From Chitinophagia bacterium (GTDB lineage Bacteria > Bacteroidota > Bacteroidia > Chitinophagales > Chitinophagaceae), in NCBI GenBank assembly GCA_009920495.1, contig RFZW01000008.1:1-37964 (forward strand): DNA of 37,964 bases, read 5' to 3'. Positions 17,647-27,091 of this stretch are shown piece by piece. The first letter of the stretch is position 1. Each line of letters begins with the position of its first letter. A program made the position numbers and the translations under genes. The notes beneath the pieces were generated by a model. That model was given only the letters and a program-made list of their open reading frames with translations, was not told the DNA's origin and did no database searches.

Positions 17647-20547
17647 ATGTCAAATCAACGATTTTTAGCCTTGGATGTTTTTAGAGGAATGACCATTTGC
17701 TTAATGATCATTGTAAATACACCAGGGGATGCTTCGCTCACATTTGCTCCTTTCTTACATGCGAGTTGGCATGGGTTTACGCCCACGGATTTAGTTTTTC
17801 CTTCCTTTTTATTTGCTGTTGGAAATTCTTTAAGTTTTATTGAACCTACTTGGGCTAAATTAAATAATAGTACTGTTTTATTAAAAATCGGAAAACGCAC
17901 AGCCTTGTTATTTTTAATAGGCTATTTAATGTATTGGTTCCCTTTCACAGGTAGTATTGCAAATACGCGTATTATGGGAGTTTTGCAACGCATTGCACTT
18001 TGTTATGGCTTTGCTTCATTGATTGCATATTTTATGCATGAGCGTGTGGTGATGATTTTGTCTGGTTTATTATTATTACTGTATTGGTATGTTTCATTTA
18101 AGTTTGGAGATGTAGGGGATCCCTATAGTTTACATGGCAACGCAGGTTTAAAATTAGATACTTGGTTAATGGGCGAAACACATTTATACCATGGTGAGGG
18201 ATTCGGGTTTGACCCTGAGGGTTGGTTAAGCACGATACCTTCCATAGTGAATGTATTGATTGGATATCGTGTAGGTAAGTTTATCCAAGAACAAGGAAAG
18301 ACTTATGAGGGTTTGGCCCTTTTATTTATGTGGGGTGCAGGGTTTATATTTTTAGCCTTTATGTGGAATTACCAATTCCCGATCAATAAAAAACTATGGA
18401 CTAGCTCCTTTGTTATGTTAACGGTGGGGATTGATATGGTCATTATTGCCACCATCATCTATCGTGTTGAATTACAAAGGCAATTACAGTTTTCCAGCTT
18501 TTTTACTGTTTTTGGACAAAACCCATTGGTGATTTATCTTTTTTCAGAGTTACTGGTGGCTACTTTATACCTAGTCCATGGACCTAATGGCATCCCCTTA
18601 TATACCTGGATTTATCAAAATACCTTTGCCAATTTTGCCCCTTATTGGGGTTCCATGGGATTCGCCTTTACAGCGATGTTGATATGCTGGCTATTGGGTT
18701 ATATATTAAATAAATATAAGATATATATCAGGGTGAAACAGTACATGGAAATAAGAAACATCGCTATTATCGCCCACGTTGATCACGGTAAAACTACCTT
18801 GGTGGACAAAATTTTACACGCTACAAAAGTATTCAGAGATAACCAGGAGACTGGGGACTTGATTATGGATAGCAATGAATTAGAACGTGAAAGAGGTATT
18901 ACTATCTTAAGTAAAAATGCTTCAGTAACCTATAAAGACGTTAAGATTAACGTAATTGATACACCAGGTCACAGTGACTTTGGTGGTGAGGTGGAGCGTG
19001 TTTTAAAAATGGCAGATGGTGTTTGTTTGTTAGTGGATGCTTTTGAAGGGCCAATGCCGCAAACGCGTTTCGTATTACAAAAAGCATTACAGTTGAATTT
19101 AAAACCAATTGTAATTATTAATAAAGTGGACAAGGAAAACTGTCGTCCTGACGAAGTGCATGATGCAGTATTCGAATTGTTTTTCAATTTAGATGCAACA
19201 GAAGACCAATTAAATTTCCCTACTTTTTATGGTAGTGGTAAAAATGGTTGGTTCAATGATAGCCTTACCCCTTGTACAGATATCTTCCCTTTAATGGATG
19301 GTATTTTGAAATATGTACCAGGTCCTGATGTTAAGGAAGGCCATACACAAATGCAAATCACTTCATTGGATTATTCTTCTTTCTTAGGTCGTATTGCGAT
19401 TGGTAAGGTAGAAAGAGGTACCATTAAAGAAGGTCAAAATATTGTTTTGGTGCAAGCAGATGGCAGCATCAAAAAAAATAAAGTAAAAGAATTATACGTT
19501 TTTGAAGGAATGGGTAAGCGTAAAGTAGCTGAAGTTGTTTCAGGTGACTTATGTGCTGTAGTTGGTTTAGAAGAATTTAATATTGGTGATACCATTGCGG
19601 ATCCAGAAAATCCAGAAGCTTTACCAATCATTAGTGTTGATGAGCCTACCATGAGTATGACTTTTAGTATTAACAACTCACCTTTCTTTGGTAAGGAAGG
19701 AAAGTTTGTTACCTCTCGACATATTCGTGATCGTTTAATGAAAGAGACTGAAAAGAATTTGGCATTGCGTGTGGAAGAAACGGATAGTGCAGATAGTTTC
19801 TTGGTATTTGGTCGTGGTATTTTACATTTAGGTGTATTGGTGGAAACCATGCGTCGTGAAGGATATGAGTTAACTGTCGGAAATCCGCAAGTATTGGTGA
19901 AAGAAATTGATGGTAAAAAACATGAACCATTTGAGATATTAGTGGTGGATGTACCTGCTGATTTTAGTGGTAAAGTTATTGACTTAGTTACCCAAAAGAA
20001 AGGCGAAATGTTGATCATGGAATCAAAAGGAACTATGCAACATTTAGAGTTTGATATTCCTTCAAGAGGATTGATCGGACTTAGATCACAAATGTTGACG
20101 CAAACTGCAGGTGAAGCTGTAATGGCGCATCGCTTTAATGAATACAAGCCTTGGAAAGGACCTATTCCTGGAAGAAGTAATGGTGTATTGGTTGCGAAGT
20201 TTGGTGGAACAACTACTGCTTACTCAATTGATAAATTACAAGACAGAGGACGTTTCTTTATAGAACCAGGTGAGGAAATTTATGCAGGTCAAGTATTGGC
20301 TGAGCATATTAAGCCAGGTGATTTAAATATCAACGCGGTCGAGATGAAAAAATTAACCAACCACCGTGCAAGTGGATCTGATGATAGCGTAAGAATTACC
20401 CCTAAGGTGCAATTCACTTTAGAGGAGTGTATGGAATACATTCAATTTGATGAGTGTATTGAAGTAACGCCAAAATCAGTTCGTATGCGTAAATCTATCT
20501 TAGACGAAAATAACAGAAGTAAGGCAACAAAAGCAGCTTCGAATTAA
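17647..20547 (+). CDS. Continuous frame: NagX/DUF5009-type membrane acyltransferase joined to TypA
   Basis: One uninterrupted 966-residue frame holds two unrelated proteins. Residues 1-366 (17647-18744) form a polytopic membrane protein of the heparan-alpha-glucosaminide N-acetyltransferase/DUF5009 family. It begins RFLALDVFRGMTICLMIIVNTPG, with the block HASWHGFTPTDLVFPSFLF and about ten hydrophobic segments, ending LLGYILNKYKIYIRV, which looks like the family's normal C-terminus. Members acetylate amino sugars or help recycle cell-wall sugars. Residues 367-966 are complete TypA. No stop lies between them. A single change at 18739 (CAG to TAG), or changes in the neighbouring AAA or TAC codons, would create one. 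It may be a true fusion, a recent stop loss with TypA also made from 18745, or a sequence error. Confidence 0.8.
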   Translation: MSNQRFLALDVFRGMTICLMIIVNTPGDASLTFAPFLHASWHGFTPTDLVFPSFLFAVGNSLSFIEPTWAKLNNSTVLLKIGKRTALLFLIGYLMYWFPFTGSIANTRIMGVLQRIALCYGFASLIAYFMHERVVMILSGLLLLLYWYVSFKFGDVGDPYSLHGNAGLKLDTWLMGETHLYHGEGFGFDPEGWLSTIPSIVNVLIGYRVGKFIQEQGKTYEGLALLFMWGAGFIFLAFMWNYQFPINKKLWTSSFVMLTVGIDMVIIATIIYRVELQRQLQFSSFFTVFGQNPLVIYLFSELLVATLYLVHGPNGIPLYTWIYQNTFANFAPYWGSMGFAFTAMLICWLLGYILNKYKIYIRVKQYMEIRNIAIIAHVDHGKTTLVDKILHATKVFRDNQETGDLIMDSNELERERGITILSKNASVTYKDVKINVIDTPGHSDFGGEVERVLKMADGVCLLVDAFEGPMPQTRFVLQKALQLNLKPIVIINKVDKENCRPDEVHDAVFELFFNLDATEDQLNFPTFYGSGKNGWFNDSLTPCTDIFPLMDGILKYVPGPDVKEGHTQMQITSLDYSSFLGRIAIGKVERGTIKEGQNIVLVQADGSIKKNKVKELYVFEGMGKRKVAEVVSGDLCAVVGLEEFNIGDTIADPENPEALPIISVDEPTMSMTFSINNSPFFGKEGKFVTSRHIRDRLMKETEKNLALRVEETDSADSFLVFGRGILHLGVLVETMRREGYELTVGNPQVLVKEIDGKKHEPFEILVVDVPADFSGKVIDLVTQKKGEMLIMESKGTMQHLEFDIPSRGLIGLRSQMLTQTAGEAVMAHRFNEYKPWKGPIPGRSNGVLVAKFGGTTTAYSIDKLQDRGRFFIEPGEEIYAGQVLAEHIKPGDLNINAVEMKKLTNHRASGSDDSVRITPKVQFTLEECMEYIQFDECIEVTPKSVRMRKSILDENNRSKATKAASN
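18745..20547 (+). CDS. typA: Translational GTPase TypA/BipA (likely internal start in the fused frame)
   Basis: TypA is a ribosome-binding GTPase related to EF-G, needed for 50S maturation and stress or cold growth. From ATG 18745 the product is 600 residues, the normal family length. G1 is AHVDHGKT (10-17), switch I has ERGITI, G3 is DTPGH (72-76) and G4 is NKVD (126-129). The EF-G-like domains follow, then the TypA-specific C-terminal domain with FGGTTTAYSIDKLQDRGRFFIEPG and NHRASGSDDSVRITP. AGGGTGA at 18730-18736, 8 bases before this ATG, could act as a ribosome-binding site and supports independent translation. The fused upstream frame is described separately. Three hairpins follow the stop codon. 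Confidence 0.95.
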   Translation: MEIRNIAIIAHVDHGKTTLVDKILHATKVFRDNQETGDLIMDSNELERERGITILSKNASVTYKDVKINVIDTPGHSDFGGEVERVLKMADGVCLLVDAFEGPMPQTRFVLQKALQLNLKPIVIINKVDKENCRPDEVHDAVFELFFNLDATEDQLNFPTFYGSGKNGWFNDSLTPCTDIFPLMDGILKYVPGPDVKEGHTQMQITSLDYSSFLGRIAIGKVERGTIKEGQNIVLVQADGSIKKNKVKELYVFEGMGKRKVAEVVSGDLCAVVGLEEFNIGDTIADPENPEALPIISVDEPTMSMTFSINNSPFFGKEGKFVTSRHIRDRLMKETEKNLALRVEETDSADSFLVFGRGILHLGVLVETMRREGYELTVGNPQVLVKEIDGKKHEPFEILVVDVPADFSGKVIDLVTQKKGEMLIMESKGTMQHLEFDIPSRGLIGLRSQMLTQTAGEAVMAHRFNEYKPWKGPIPGRSNGVLVAKFGGTTTAYSIDKLQDRGRFFIEPGEEIYAGQVLAEHIKPGDLNINAVEMKKLTNHRASGSDDSVRITPKVQFTLEECMEYIQFDECIEVTPKSVRMRKSILDENNRSKATKAASN

Positions 20548-20593
20548 TCATTATTACCAATTTTTCCTTGAAAAATAAATTGGCAATAATGAT
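20547..20593 (+). terminator. Long hairpin at the typA stop codon
   Basis: ATCATTATT..CCAAT..TTTTC (20547-20566) pairs with GAAAAA..ATTGG..AATAATGAT (20570-20593), with one mismatch and a short bulge. It starts on the last base of the stop codon. There is no U-run immediately after it, so it may protect the 3' end more than terminate. Confidence 0.45.
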
Positions 20594-20610
20594 TCTCCTA
20601 TGATTTTATT

Positions 20611-20644
20611 AAAAAGCCACCCCGACGAATCGGTGTGGCTTTTT
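20611..20644. terminator. Bidirectional terminator between typA and obg
   Basis: The arms AAAAAGCCACCCCGA (20611-20625) and TCGGTGTGGCTTTTT pair with one mismatch around a short CGAA loop. They have an A-run before and a T-run after, which suits both converging genes. Confidence 0.85.
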
Positions 20645-20680
20645 AAATTCGCTATAACCAATTTTTTCATTGAAAAATAA

Positions 20681-20712
20681 AAAAAGAGTCCCGATTTATC
20701 GGGACTCTTTTT
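20681..20712. terminator. Second bidirectional terminator between typA and obg
   Basis: A perfect 14-bp stem (AAAAAGAGTCCCGA at 20681-20694 with TCGGGACTCTTTTT at 20699-20712) closes a TTTA loop and is flanked by A- and T-runs. It lies 37 bp before the obg stop codon and should end obg transcripts as well as read-through from typA. Confidence 0.9.
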
Positions 20713-20749
20713 TTGGGAGTAATATTATGAGTACGGAATTGCTTTTGTT

Positions 20750-21751
20750 TTAGATAGGTTTATTCAATGCCTTCCAAAGTAAATCTTTCAACTCTACTAA
20801 ATTCTTTTGCGTTGCTGATGATATAAATATATGTGGGATATTTTTAGGAAGTTCTTTTACAATTGCATCCGTTAATTCTTGGTCTAATAAATCCGACTTG
20901 CTAATGGCAATGATGAATTCTTTTTGTAAAAGTTCTGGATTGAATTCGGCTAGTTCGTTTTTAAGAATTTCAAATTCTTTTTTATGGTCATTACTATCGG
21001 AAGGAATAATAAAAAGTAAAACAGCGTTTCTTTCGATATGTCTTAAAAAGCGATGACCCAAACCTTTCCCTTCTGCTGCGCCTTCAATAATACCTGGCAA
21101 ATCCGCAATACAAAATGATCGGTTATCACGATACGCCACCATACCTAATTGTGGTGTTAATGTGGTGAAAGCGTAGTTGGCTATTTTAGGTTTTGCTGCA
21201 GTAATGACTGAAAGCAGCGTTGATTTTCCTGCATTTGGAAAGCCAACCAATCCTACATCTGCTAATACTTTTAATTCAATCTGTTTCCAACCTTCAATAC
21301 CATCTTCTCCAGGTTGTGCATGTTCAGGAACTTGATTGGTAGGTGTTGCAAAATTAGAGTTACCTAAACCACCACGGCCCCCTTTGGCTAATATAATTTC
21401 TTGGCCATCTGTTAATATTTCCGCCTCTACTTTGCCTGTTTCTTCATCTCTTGCAATGGTACCCAGTGGTACTTCAATGATAATATCCTTGCCATCCTTA
21501 CCGGTACAATTGTTTTTACTTCCTCCTTCGCCATCCTCGGCAATTACATTTTTAAAATAGCGTAAATGTAATAAGGTCCATAATTGGGCATTCCCTTTTA
21601 AAATAATATGACCTCCACGACCCCCATCACCGCCATCAGGCCCACCTTTAGCAGTTAGTTTATTGCGCATTAAATGTCGCGCTCCTGCACCACCATGTCC
21701 ACTATGACAAAAAATGCGGATGTAATCAATAAAATTATTTCTTTCAGACAC
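20750..21751 (-). CDS. obg: GTPase Obg/CgtA
   Basis: Obg is an essential GTPase involved in 50S ribosome assembly and stress signalling. The 333-residue protein has the glycine-rich Obg fold (residues 1-158, with [12 protein letters not shown] and [17 protein letters not shown]). The G domain follows: G1 GFPNAGKST at 170-178, the TTLTPQ switch at 197-201, G3 DLPG at 217-220, and SKSD as the G4-like motif. The C-terminal OCT domain of some Obg proteins is absent, which is common. Translation starts at GTG 21751. A perfect -7 element at 21768-21775 would give a leader of only about 10 nt. The gene is convergent with typA, separated by three hairpins. Confidence 0.96.
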   Translation of the reverse strand: MSERNNFIDYIRIFCHSGHGGAGARHLMRNKLTAKGGPDGGDGGRGGHIILKGNAQLWTLLHLRYFKNVIAEDGEGGSKNNCTGKDGKDIIIEVPLGTIARDEETGKVEAEILTDGQEIILAKGGRGGLGNSNFATPTNQVPEHAQPGEDGIEGWKQIELKVLADVGLVGFPNAGKSTLLSVITAAKPKIANYAFTTLTPQLGMVAYRDNRSFCIADLPGIIEGAAEGKGLGHRFLRHIERNAVLLFIIPSDSNDHKKEFEILKNELAEFNPELLQKEFIIAISKSDLLDQELTDAIVKELPKNIPHIFISSATQKNLVELKDLLWKALNKPI

Positions 21752-21767
21752 AGGAATGTATTTGACG

Positions 21768-21775
21768 CAAAGTTA
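21768..21775 (-). promoter_or_regulatory. -7 promoter element upstream of obg
   Basis: The minus strand reads TAACTTTG, a perfect Bacteroidota -7 match, 16 bp upstream of the GTG start. No clear -33 TTG is seen at the usual distance, so the call rests on this element and its position. Confidence 0.45.
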
Positions 21776-21827
21776 AGACAATCCTAGTTGAGGTTGCTTT
21801 TTATTAAATGAAACCTTTTGCGCTACT

Positions 21828-22424
21828 TTATTTGATTAGTTTTAAACCATCAATTAAAATGGTCACCATATTTTGTTCCAATTCGTTCGCAGTAATTTTT
21901 TTGGTAGAACGATGCCAGCTTTCAATACCACTTACTGCGTGTAAAAAAATTAATACCACCGTTGGGGCATCAATGGTTTTGATTTCATTATTTCTTATCC
22001 CTTCTTCAATAATAGCTGCAATCCTTTTGCGGTATACTCTTCGTTGATTTTGATAATTGGATAAATAAGGATCAGATAAGTGTTTCCACTCTCGATCACT
22101 TACATACACTTCCTCATAATTATGAATCATTTCAGTGATATGGAAACGTAATAATTTTTCCATTTTTTCAAGCGAGGATATATTTTCAGATTCTATTTCA
22201 TCCATTTTCAACACAAATTTATTAGCTACACTGAATACCAATTCGTGTAATAACTCGCTTTTCGATTTTATATGGTTGTATAAGCTTGCCGCTTCCACAC
22301 CAACAGCCTCAGCTAAATCACGCATGCTTGCAGCCTTATATCCTTTTTCTCTAAATAGGGTGGCAGCTTTACGCACGATAACATCCTTTCTAGATCCGTT
22401 TTTTTCTGTCTTAATTCTAGCCAT
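21828..22424 (-). CDS. TetR/AcrR family transcriptional regulator
   Basis: This is a dimeric DNA-binding regulator, usually a repressor released by a small ligand. The 198-residue protein has an N-terminal helix-turn-helix: IVRKAATLFREKGYKAASMRDLAEAVGVEAASLYNHIKSKSELL (about 16-60). A helical ligand domain follows, with MIHNYEEVYVSDREWKHLSDPY and a late HAVSGIESWHR segment. Similar C-terminal domains occur in regulators of fatty-acid or aromatic degradation, but the ligand cannot be assigned. It is transcribed away from the sugar kinase gene and stands alone between obg and that gene. A -7 element lies at 22454-22461, and a short inverted repeat (TTTGT/ACAAA, 22444-22457) overlaps it and may be an autoregulatory site. 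Confidence 0.9.
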   Translation of the reverse strand: MARIKTEKNGSRKDVIVRKAATLFREKGYKAASMRDLAEAVGVEAASLYNHIKSKSELLHELVFSVANKFVLKMDEIESENISSLEKMEKLLRFHITEMIHNYEEVYVSDREWKHLSDPYLSNYQNQRRVYRKRIAAIIEEGIRNNEIKTIDAPTVVLIFLHAVSGIESWHRSTKKITANELEQNMVTILIDGLKLIK

Positions 22425-22443
22425 TTTCTAAATTTTTGATCAA

Positions 22444-22461
22444 TTTGTTAGTACAAAATTA
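22444..22461 (-). promoter_or_regulatory. -7 element and small inverted repeat upstream of the tetR gene
   Basis: The minus strand carries TAATTTTG at 22461-22454, a perfect -7 match. TTTGT (22444-22448) and ACAAA (22453-22457) form an inverted repeat touching it. No convincing -33 is visible. Autoregulation is a guess from position. Confidence 0.35.
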
Positions 22462-22624
22462 TAGATTTAATTCTTTAAAATAGCCATCATTTTAAAATAA
22501 AATCCCATTTTTGTTAGTTTTTTGATTATCAAGTGATTACGAATTGGCTTGGTCCTTTTGGACTAACGCAATTTACTTAACAGTAAAAATCGTAGTTTCG
22601 CAGCTGAAAATTAAAACAAAACAC

Positions 22625-23545
22625 ATGTCATTAGTTGTAGTAGGATCCATGGCCTTTGATGCCATTGAAACACCCTTTGGGAAAAGTGATAAAATTATTG
22701 GCGGAGCAGCAACTTACATTGCTTGGTGCGCTTCCAATTTTACCACTGTAAAGCAAATTTCAGTAGTGGGTGGCGATTTCCCACAATCTGAATTAGACGC
22801 CTTAGCAAATAGAGGCGTTATTTTGGAAGGGGTGCAGATTAAAAAAGACGAGAAAACATTTTTTTGGAGCGGTAAGTATCATTTAGATATGAATAGCCGT
22901 GATACAATTGAAACGCAATTAAATGTGTTAGAAAATTTCGAACCTGTGGTTCCGGATAGTTATCAGGATTGTGAAATATTGATGTTGGGAAATTTAGTTC
23001 CAGGTGTTCAAAGTAGCGTGATCAAACAAATGAAAAAGCGTCCTAAGTTGATTGTAATGGACACCATGAACTTTTGGATGGAAATTATGATGGATGATTT
23101 ATTACATACGATTAGTTTGGTGGATGTATTGATGGTGAATGATAGTGAAGCCCGTCAATTAAGTGGAGAATATAGTTTGGTTAAGGCGGCTAAAAAAATC
23201 ATGGCCATGGGTCCCAAATACTTAATTATTAAAAAAGGAGAACACGGGGCATTGTTATTCCATGAGAACGAAGTGTTTTTTGCACCAGCTTTACCTTTAG
23301 AAGAAGTATTTGATCCAACCGGTGCTGGTGATACTTTTGCTGGTGGATTTGTAGCACATTTGGCTAAAACAAAAGATTTTTCATTTAACAATATGAAGTC
23401 TGCTATTATCTTAGGTAGTGCTTTAGCGAGCTTCTGTGTGGAAAAATTTGGTACACAAAGATTAACTGAAATTAACGAGTCGGATATCAAAGCGCGCGTA
23501 CAATCGTTCGTTCAGTTGGTTAATTTTGATATTGAATTAGTTTAA
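22625..23545 (+). CDS. PfkB-family carbohydrate kinase
   Basis: This is a ribokinase-fold kinase that phosphorylates a sugar, nucleoside or related alcohol with ATP. From ATG 22625 the protein has 306 residues, with an N-terminal GSMAFDAIETPFGKSDKIIGGAATYIAW substrate region and the C-terminal signature DPTGAGDTFAGGFVAHLA. Asp236 is the likely catalytic base in GAGD. The middle contains VLMVNDSEARQLSG and YLIIKKGEHGALLF, both typical of the family. The frame is open back to 22544, but that extension shows no conserved sequence, and MSLVVVGSMAFD is the normal beginning. The kinase specificity is not readable. Its stop codon is followed immediately by the promoter of the asd leader. Confidence 0.9.
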   Translation: MSLVVVGSMAFDAIETPFGKSDKIIGGAATYIAWCASNFTTVKQISVVGGDFPQSELDALANRGVILEGVQIKKDEKTFFWSGKYHLDMNSRDTIETQLNVLENFEPVVPDSYQDCEILMLGNLVPGVQSSVIKQMKKRPKLIVMDTMNFWMEIMMDDLLHTISLVDVLMVNDSEARQLSGEYSLVKAAKKIMAMGPKYLIIKKGEHGALLFHENEVFFAPALPLEEVFDPTGAGDTFAGGFVAHLAKTKDFSFNNMKSAIILGSALASFCVEKFGTQRLTEINESDIKARVQSFVQLVNFDIELV

Positions 23546-23547
23546 AT

Positions 23548-23578
23548 TTGGTAAAATCAATACATCCAATTAATTTTG
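23548..23578 (+). promoter_or_regulatory. Bacteroidota-type promoter of the asd leader
   Basis: A TTG (23548-23550), a 20-base spacer and a perfect TAATTTTG (23571-23578) begin two bases after the sugar kinase stop codon. The predicted start near 23584 lies just before the leader peptide ATG. Confidence 0.65.
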
Positions 23579-23585
23579 TTGAACA

Positions 23586-23630
23586 ATGATGAAAAATAAA
23601 CATACAAAACAAATTAAGAAACCCCTGTAA
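23586..23630 (+). CDS. Putative lysine-rich leader peptide of the asd attenuator
   Basis: The 14-residue open frame MMKNKHTKQIKKPL ends with TAA and is followed directly by an in-frame TAG. Five of the 14 codons are lysine (AAA or AAG), two of them adjacent near the end; one is threonine. The frame begins within a few bases of the predicted transcription start and stops 2 bases before the first pairing segment (GGAAGG, 23633-23638) of the downstream attenuator. Since aspartate-semialdehyde dehydrogenase lies on the pathway to lysine, threonine and methionine, stalling at lysine codons would make regulatory sense. AT-rich DNA favours AAA codons by chance, so conservation in relatives is the needed test. 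ATG at 23589 is an equally possible start. Confidence 0.5.
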   Translation: MMKNKHTKQIKKPL

Positions 23631-23632
23631 TA

Positions 23633-23710
23633 GGAAGGTGCTGATTGTTAGTATGCGAATAAATATACTCAGAAGCCTTCCAATAAAATGGAAGGCTTTT
23701 TTCTTTTTCT
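23633..23710 (+). promoter_or_regulatory. Transcription attenuator upstream of asd (antiterminator/terminator pair)
   Basis: Three segments can pair in two ways. Segment 1 (GGAAGG, 23633-23638), with CTG (23641-23643) and AGTAT (23650-23654), can pair with ATACT (23665-23669), CAG (23670-23672) and CCTTCC (23676-23681) to form an antiterminator. Alternatively AAGCCTTCCA (23673-23682) pairs perfectly with TGGAAGGCTT (23689-23698) around ATAAAA, followed by a T-rich run (23697-23709): a standard terminator. A ribosome at the leader stop codon would cover segment 1 and favour termination. One stalled upstream on lysine codons would leave it free. The terminator is seen directly; the switch is inferred. 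Confidence 0.65.
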
Positions 23711-23757
23711 AAGACTTTGTAAAATAAAACACTTGAAAAAGAAAAACCTGATAATTT

Positions 23758-23785
23758 CAAAGTACTTAAAAGTGCTTTGAGTTTT
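23758..23785 (+). terminator. Second hairpin with T-run before asd
   Basis: CAAAGTAC (23758-23765) pairs with GTGCTTTG (23772-23779), seven Watson-Crick pairs plus one G-T, around TTAAAA, then AG and five T. It lies 37 bp upstream of asd, between the attenuator and the gene. It may be a second weak terminator or a regulatory site. Confidence 0.4.
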
Positions 23786-23821
23786 TCGACAAGCATAATG
23801 TTAACGTAAAAAATAAAAAAA

Positions 23822-24820
23822 ATGAAAGTTGCAGTTGTAGGAGCCACAGGACTAGTTGGAACAAAAATGTTGCAAGTATTAGCGGAACGAAATTTTCCAG
23901 TAACTGAATTAATTCCTGTTGCATCGGCACGCTCAGCAGGTAAGGAAATAATATTTAAGGGCAAACCTTATAAGGTGGTAACCATGGAGGAAGGGATTGC
24001 TGCAAAACCAGCCGTTGCTTTATTTTCGGCAGGAGGTAGTACCTCATTGGAGTGGGCGCCAAAGTTTGCAGAAGCTGGTATTCGTGTGATTGACAATTCC
24101 TCTGCTTGGAGAATGGATCCAACCAAAAAATTAGTGGTGCCAGAAGTAAACGCATCTGTTTTAACAGCCAACGATTTAATTATTGCGAATCCAAATTGCT
24201 CTACCATTCAAATGGTTGTTGCTTTGCAACCTTTGCATGATAAATATAAAATTAAAAGAGTAGTGGTAAGCACTTATCAAAGTGTAACGGGTACTGGTAA
24301 AAAAGCAGTAGATCAGTTAATGGAAGAAAGAAAAGGAAGTCAAGTGGCTGCTGCAGATATGGCATATAAGTACACCATTGATTTGAATGCTATTCCGCAG
24401 ATTGATGTTTTTTTAGAGAATGGGTATACCAAAGAGGAAATGAAGATGGTGAAAGAAACCTGCAAAATTATGCAGGACGATAATATTAAAGTTACAGCGA
24501 CTACTGTTCGTATTCCAGTGATGGGTGGACACAGTGAAAGTGTAAATGTGGAATTTGAAAATGAATTTGATTTGAATGAATTGATCGCATTACTTGGCAC
24601 CGCACCTGGTGTGGTTGTGCAACAAAATGATGGGGATCAATTTTATCCAATGCCTTTATGGGCACACGAAAAGGATGAAGTTTTTGTAGGACGTTTGCGC
24701 AGAGATGAAACACAAGCGAAAACATTAAATATGTGGATTGTAAGTGACAACTTGCGTAAAGGTGCCGCTACCAATGCCATTCAAATTGCAGAATACCTTG
24801 CCGCAAAAGGAATTATTTAA
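23822..24820 (+). CDS. asd: Aspartate-semialdehyde dehydrogenase
   Basis: The enzyme makes aspartate semialdehyde from aspartyl phosphate with NADPH, at the branch to lysine/diaminopimelate, threonine and methionine. The 332-residue protein begins with the nucleotide loop VAVVGATGLVGTKML (residues 3-17). SARSAGKEI, FSAGGSTS and DNSSAWRMD follow. Catalytic Cys126 is in NPNCSTIQ and His237 in VRIPVMGGHSESV; STYQSVTGTGKKA is the substrate segment. Length and residues match the bacterial enzyme, so activity is expected. The 276-bp upstream gap holds the putative attenuator with a lysine-rich leader peptide, which would tie expression to amino-acid supply. It is convergent with ligA. Confidence 0.96.
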   Translation: MKVAVVGATGLVGTKMLQVLAERNFPVTELIPVASARSAGKEIIFKGKPYKVVTMEEGIAAKPAVALFSAGGSTSLEWAPKFAEAGIRVIDNSSAWRMDPTKKLVVPEVNASVLTANDLIIANPNCSTIQMVVALQPLHDKYKIKRVVVSTYQSVTGTGKKAVDQLMEERKGSQVAAADMAYKYTIDLNAIPQIDVFLENGYTKEEMKMVKETCKIMQDDNIKVTATTVRIPVMGGHSESVNVEFENEFDLNELIALLGTAPGVVVQQNDGDQFYPMPLWAHEKDEVFVGRLRRDETQAKTLNMWIVSDNLRKGAATNAIQIAEYLAAKGII

Positions 24821-24849
24821 AAAGGAAGTTCAATAATATTAAACTAAAT

Positions 24850-24876
24850 CAAAGCCCTCGTTTATGGGGGGCTTTG
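24850..24876. terminator. Hairpin between convergent asd and ligA
   Basis: CAAAGCCCTC (24850-24859) pairs with GGGGGCTTTG (24867-24876), including one G-T pair, around a 7-base loop. Flanking T-runs are weak on both strands, so termination may be partial. Confidence 0.55.
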
Positions 24877-24906
24877 AAAAATCAAATATCAAAGAATATA
24901 TTTACC

Positions 24907-27003
<2,097 letters not shown>

Positions 27004-27091
27004 CTAAAATACAAATAGTTTTAATCTTTTATTTCGTATTTTGGGACTATAATTCCAATTTGTGAATCGGGCCGTTGTTGGGCAATAAAAA

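Noticed and set aside
19434-20147. A 237-codon minus-strand frame inside typA
   Set aside because: It lies opposite the conserved TypA C-terminal domains and shows no promoter or family motif.
23584-23705. A free-standing small RNA gene downstream of the sugar kinase
   Set aside because: A promoter and terminator do bound about 120 bases, but the leader frame and alternative pairing next to asd fit attenuation better; a stable short RNA could still be its by-product.
23614-23964. A 116-codon frame on the minus strand across the asd leader and asd start
   Set aside because: It is antisense to the conserved asd N-terminus and the terminator, has no family motif, and is explained by open codon patterns opposite asd.
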